64,000 nucleotides of DNA from Leishmania infantum JPCM5 (Eukaryota; Euglenozoa; Kinetoplastea; Trypanosomatida; Trypanosomatidae): assembly GCF_000002875.2 (NCBI RefSeq), contig NC_009408.2, forward strand, positions 1-64,000, written 5' to 3'. Positions 61,501-64,000 of the stretch are shown piece by piece. A model generated the notes under the pieces. That model was not told the DNA's origin. It made no database searches and was given only the letters and a program-made list of their open reading frames with translations. Every line of letters starts with the position of its first letter. Positions within the stretch are counted from its first letter, which is position 1. Position numbers and translations under genes: made by a program.

Positions 61501-64000
61501 CACATCGCCACTGCCGTGTTCACGTGCAAAGTCATTACCACGCAGCAGCCCAGCAAGCGATCCCTTCTGGCTCGGCAAATGCGTGAGCGGGGCTTCAGCC
61601 CTATCGTGGCGCGGGTCGAGTCGATTCTGTTCTCTCTGCACGTGAGATACACGGAGTACGTGGAGTTGCGCTCGCCTCCCTCGCTCGGCGTCAAGGGGTG
61701 TGTGCAACTGCGCGAACGACTGCTGAACATTGTGAGCTGCGTCGGGGATCGCAGCGCTGTCGTGAAGGCCCGTATGCTGCAAGCGGACTACGTGCAGCGG
61801 CTGTCTTCCGGGGCCGACGTAGTGGACCCCGACACAGACGTGTACATCTCCGTATTGAGTCCGATGCGCTACAAGACAGTACTTTGTGTCTTGATACTTG
61901 AGAGCGACACGGAGGCCGGGACGGGGAGGCATGTGGTCAAGGTTGCGCTGTCTGCCCTTGATGCGCAACTGCTCGAGTACGCCATTGCTCAGCAGTACCG
62001 CCACCCCCGTCCAACCTTGCCGGGCGGAGACACAGCAGCTGCGGCATGCAGCGAGGAGTGTGCCGTGGCATCACCGTCGCACTCGACGATGCCGGAGTGC
62101 ATTGCCGACCGCGCCGTCGTCTTGTCGCTGCGCCACCTGCTCACTGTCTTTACGTCCGTCTACTGCGCCCGCGAGCTCATCTCGTTCATCAAACGCGCGT
62201 CAGCGGAGATGGCGGCACCCGCCGTCGCGGAACTGACAGACGCCTACGCTCACCTCGGCAACTACGCGGTAGAGATGGACGTCACGCATCTGCTATACAT
62301 TGTGCAGTGGCGCTGCTGCGAAACGGCCGGTGGGTTGCCGTGGAGAAGCAAGGTGCAGGAGGTGTTGACAGATGTACTGGCGTCGCAGCAGCGGAGCTTT
62401 TCGGCGCACCCCACCCTGTGGTTGCCGAAGACGAGAGCCGACCGGGCGCTGCCGCGCGACGAGATATCCGGCAGCAATGCCTCATCCCCCTACGAAGAGA
62501 CAGATGACGAGGAGGTCCGTGAGTACGACGGCGAAAGCGACGGTCTCAGCGCCACGCGGGCGAACGCAACGAGTGAGGACGGCGGGAACGGGGGGAAGAG
62601 CGCGCATCCAGATTTACTCCCGGTCGCGGTGAAGGCATGCGTGCTTCTGCCGTTGTCGATCAGCGGCGTAGGCGTGGAAGAGGAGGCGGAATGCCGGTGG
62701 CTATCGTCGGCGTTTAAGAGGTGTGACGAGGGGCGGCAGAACACATTGCGTGAGCGGTCGGTGTGGACGATTCCGTCGGCATCGCTCAAGGACCCCGCCG
62801 CGACGGTTTCCTCATCGTCGGAGGCGGGGTACGCTACAGTGGAACGGCTGAAGCTCCGCCTCTTCGTAAAAACGGTGCCGGCGGACCTGCTGCCCCTGTG
62901 CGAGGACGAGTCTTTCTACCCATCCCAGACGGCCGTGCGGCGCACGCTGTGTCTTTTCTATTACCGCTTCACATCAGAGGAGGTTCCTGCCGCAGTGGGG
63001 GGCGTCTCCGCATCGCAGGCTCCGCCCTTTGTAGCCGCACCCAACTTCCTAGGCGCCGCAGACGAGGCGGCGACGACAGAGCTGGATGAGCTGTTCGCGC
63101 AGCCGATGGCCGTTGCGTGGGATCGGCAGCGCTGCCATGACGTCTTTCACAGCTGCACGGACCGCGGCTCGCTACCGATTCGAGTGGGGCAGGTGATGCA
63201 ACGAATTGCAGAGAGGCTCAAGTGGCGCGTCGCTGTGTACTGCTTGCAGAACGCGTGCTACTGTTCAACCTTCCGGCAGCTCAGAGCACGCGTCGAATCG
63301 GAGCTGGTGACACAAACGACCATTTCAGGCGTCACGACTGAAGGCGCCGCCGCAGCCGCAGCAGGCGAACGGCGTGATGATGAGGCGCGAGAGATGCGGC
63401 TACGCGATCCCGTCCTGTCGCACAACGAGAGCGTGAGAGCGACGGGGCTGACGGAGAACGCGGAGTTGCACGCGCTTCTCTGCGACGTCGTAACCCCAGC
63501 CCTGCTGAGCTCCCATCGTTTCGTCTGCGACACGTTCCCGGTCGAGTTCACCCAGCAGAAGACGAACGTCGGCCGCGTAGTTCCGGAGGAGGCGATCAAG
63601 GACGTGTTCCACCACTGCGTGGATGAGGACTGGATGTGGGTCCTTCCTACGCTGCCCCTCTCCTACGTGGTGGTGCCTAACCGCGAGCACTTTGGCGAGC
63701 GCTGGGTGCTTGTGTGCGCGACGACAAAGCCGTCCCACGGCGTCAGTGGGGCTCGCGTTCTTTTATACGACGCCCAAGGCACGCCCGCGGCCCTGGAGAC
63801 GATGCGCAACTACAGCAGCCACCTCCGCACTCACATGTGCAACAAGATCAAGCAGGTGAGTCAGCTGCATCTCCTCAAACAGCTGCGCGAGTCCTTCAAC
63901 GCCAGCGCCGAGCTCATCCCCCCAGCGTGGGGAGACCAGTTCTGCCAGAGTAGCGGTGTGCCAGGCTGCAGCGTCTCCGCGCACCACGGAAGCCCGCCGT
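58540..64000 (+). CDS. Giant SZT2-like protein, 3' end beyond window
   Basis: An uninterrupted plus-strand frame begins with ATG at 58540 (MTTDASPVNPYLLFSRADEF) and runs at least 1,820 codons to the window edge without a stop. Near residue 145 is a conserved-looking segment, YHIWIALDYGRGVFSITRNG. Others follow around 525-600 (ALRFNQGWSVLIDYRDE, RGTITLHYEMNINRP) and 745-755 (VQFFPQYE). Disordered acidic spacers lie near 1310-1360. The layout and the short motifs resemble SZT2, the large scaffold of the KICSTOR complex that tethers GATOR1 to lysosomes in animals. I hold this assignment at about even odds. The protein has no transmembrane or catalytic motif that I can see. Confidence 0.75.
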   Translation, partial: MTTDASPVNPYLLFSRADEFSTDAKIDYALRHYGLYTSRGDSATFAPTPLNTELDRRTLVRTLEELKRGVSLGDRLLPVTPSTCTTHNTNASAFSSPEDAASPQFDAPNDGDASNVFFDGTDDLDAKPWDTAASSHANYWNWQMEVLYQSYHIWIALDYGRGVFSITRNGVVLVDRMPTIVASILQVVETTLHAREQDLQQLRTFVDGAIADEQTRSRVMQQVWSPTVFVSVVLLNVPHEVEKAVPFSRPTSSEAEAARGGIHRQRQRNQPSVIMYPPEYRRFTPLETDGGEHSRCSAVTVLFHCDARELLNDGTFLDRLRDLLCRYESVYRERSTREEWPQSSLGASLEYLVCAMPEKTPECNTLILVSNVGAKTSSEAFTFLQSTVRRKNLIVSIVALNRLLAFDSPELSPLARFLSSVGGFAVHVDYWLALAAPRLNNEWCRKFEGARCLAQQIFVHLIKGFPVTIPGAMRRDLLADAVGEPVVLYDGDHDLPDFVIGASMKEVLRASAALRFNQGWSVLIDYRDESATSHMAARYDHDFHRGTITLHYEMNINRPAVYRRLLVSGTKALVDRFCRTRWDDETTNSVGEGNGHWLAYLSLLRLRVIMWMKAEQALMQLVNAGPRQTPMSAIPDLAHLSSAEGVLSQWFNVSTVYSLGVFFRFEQLPPSMLVSYTRAQVTNGAPTEAAARACVRTAMERRHRLVGREEDLTYLHTETVTTPSSFSGAANAARDVFSLVQFFPQYETRSGSDFGLAGAFECRVSCVLCDRATQEALICALLSDIEEAVSERNRATARKDRHLLVRTSYHTENEQALQLVKTSLSTRRMRLLTSYTEGKRYPGADAGSAAQEKGAYKLGFPLLFRIPLLSFPWPLLNALCFRWILGCSEFYPFLAEEIFSHIVSRRLHAGFALIVYYTSSLKAVLMKRVGDPETHSDVCLFDVLEAIPSSTSTAVPAAQISLRRLVTPFKRARSSLWTYTHDIEEDMHIATAVFTCKVITTQQPSKRSLLARQMRERGFSPIVARVESILFSLHVRYTEYVELRSPPSLGVKGCVQLRERLLNIVSCVGDRSAVVKARMLQADYVQRLSSGADVVDPDTDVYISVLSPMRYKTVLCVLILESDTEAGTGRHVVKVALSALDAQLLEYAIAQQYRHPRPTLPGGDTAAAACSEECAVASPSHSTMPECIADRAVVLSLRHLLTVFTSVYCARELISFIKRASAEMAAPAVAELTDAYAHLGNYAVEMDVTHLLYIVQWRCCETAGGLPWRSKVQEVLTDVLASQQRSFSAHPTLWLPKTRADRALPRDEISGSNASSPYEETDDEEVREYDGESDGLSATRANATSEDGGNGGKSAHPDLLPVAVKACVLLPLSISGVGVEEEAECRWLSSAFKRCDEGRQNTLRERSVWTIPSASLKDPAATVSSSSEAGYATVERLKLRLFVKTVPADLLPLCEDESFYPSQTAVRRTLCLFYYRFTSEEVPAAVGGVSASQAPPFVAAPNFLGAADEAATTELDELFAQPMAVAWDRQRCHDVFHSCTDRGSLPIRVGQVMQRIAERLKWRVAVYCLQNACYCSTFRQLRARVESELVTQTTISGVTTEGAAAAAAGERRDDEAREMRLRDPVLSHNESVRATGLTENAELHALLCDVVTPALLSSHRFVCDTFPVEFTQQKTNVGRVVPEEAIKDVFHHCVDEDWMWVLPTLPLSYVVVPNREHFGERWVLVCATTKPSHGVSGARVLLYDAQGTPAALETMRNYSSHLRTHMCNKIKQVSQLHLLKQLRESFNASAELIPPAWGDQFCQSSGVPGCSVSAHHGSPP

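Overview
This window is the left end of a chromosome from a trypanosomatid flagellate, most likely Leishmania or a close relative in the Leishmaniinae. The evidence is: a (CCCTAA)n telomeric tract at the left edge; intron-less, GC-rich genes all on one strand and separated by long untranslated gaps; polypyrimidine-AG trans-splice acceptors shortly before most start codons; a ribosomal protein L17 of the trypanosomatid type; a PEX11-family (glycosomal) protein; and two SIDER2-like retroposon relics. From memory, a pyruvate-dehydrogenase-kinase-like gene followed closely by L17 resembles the left end of L. major chromosome 24. I could not check this synteny.

Layout. Positions 1-4615 are telomere and subtelomere: five 8-bp repeats, about 70 bp of telomeric repeat, then about 4 kb without an intact gene. 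That stretch holds the eroded remains of a minus-strand coiled-coil gene (about 3260-4070). From 4616 to the right edge there are 25 genes, all on the plus strand and reading away from the telomere, as one polycistronic unit. In order: a pyruvate/branched-chain dehydrogenase kinase relative with degraded ATP-binding boxes; AP180/CALM clathrin adaptor; a small basic, probably mitochondrial protein; ribosomal protein L17; a probable mitochondrial helical protein; a type I membrane protein; a membrane-anchored J-domain protein; a compact RING plus tandem-cysteine ubiquitin ligase of the PHR/MYCBP2 type; a DUF3592-like membrane protein; enkurin; a VP39-type cap 2'-O-methyltransferase; a WD40 protein; an ankyrin/TPR protein; PEX11/GIM5; an unknown protein; a phosducin-like protein; a small tandem AAA ATPase; a PP4-regulatory-subunit-like HEAT protein; two divergent TFIIS-type factors; a ubiquitin-like-fold protein; an FHA-kinase; an RbAp48-like histone chaperone; DBP9/DDX56 helicase; and the first 1,820 codons of a giant SZT2-like protein cut by the window edge.

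Mobile-element relics. Two direct repeats, identical over 526 bp (26490-27015 and 30908-31433), lie in the presumed 3' UTRs of the WD40 and PEX11 genes. Each carries two copies of a motif resembling the trypanosomatid retroposon 5' signature (Pr77), and they bracket a 4.4-kb cassette holding the ankyrin/TPR and PEX11 genes.

Neighbouring genes do not form a pathway, as usual in kinetoplastid polycistrons. Several serve RNA synthesis and processing (TFIIS pair, cap methyltransferase, DBP9), others mitochondrion or glycosome, flagellum (enkurin), and signalling (FHA-kinase, PP4 subunit, SZT2-like). Start codons were chosen as the first in-frame ATG after the best splice acceptor, helped by family length. 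I saw no tRNA, rRNA or CRISPR.
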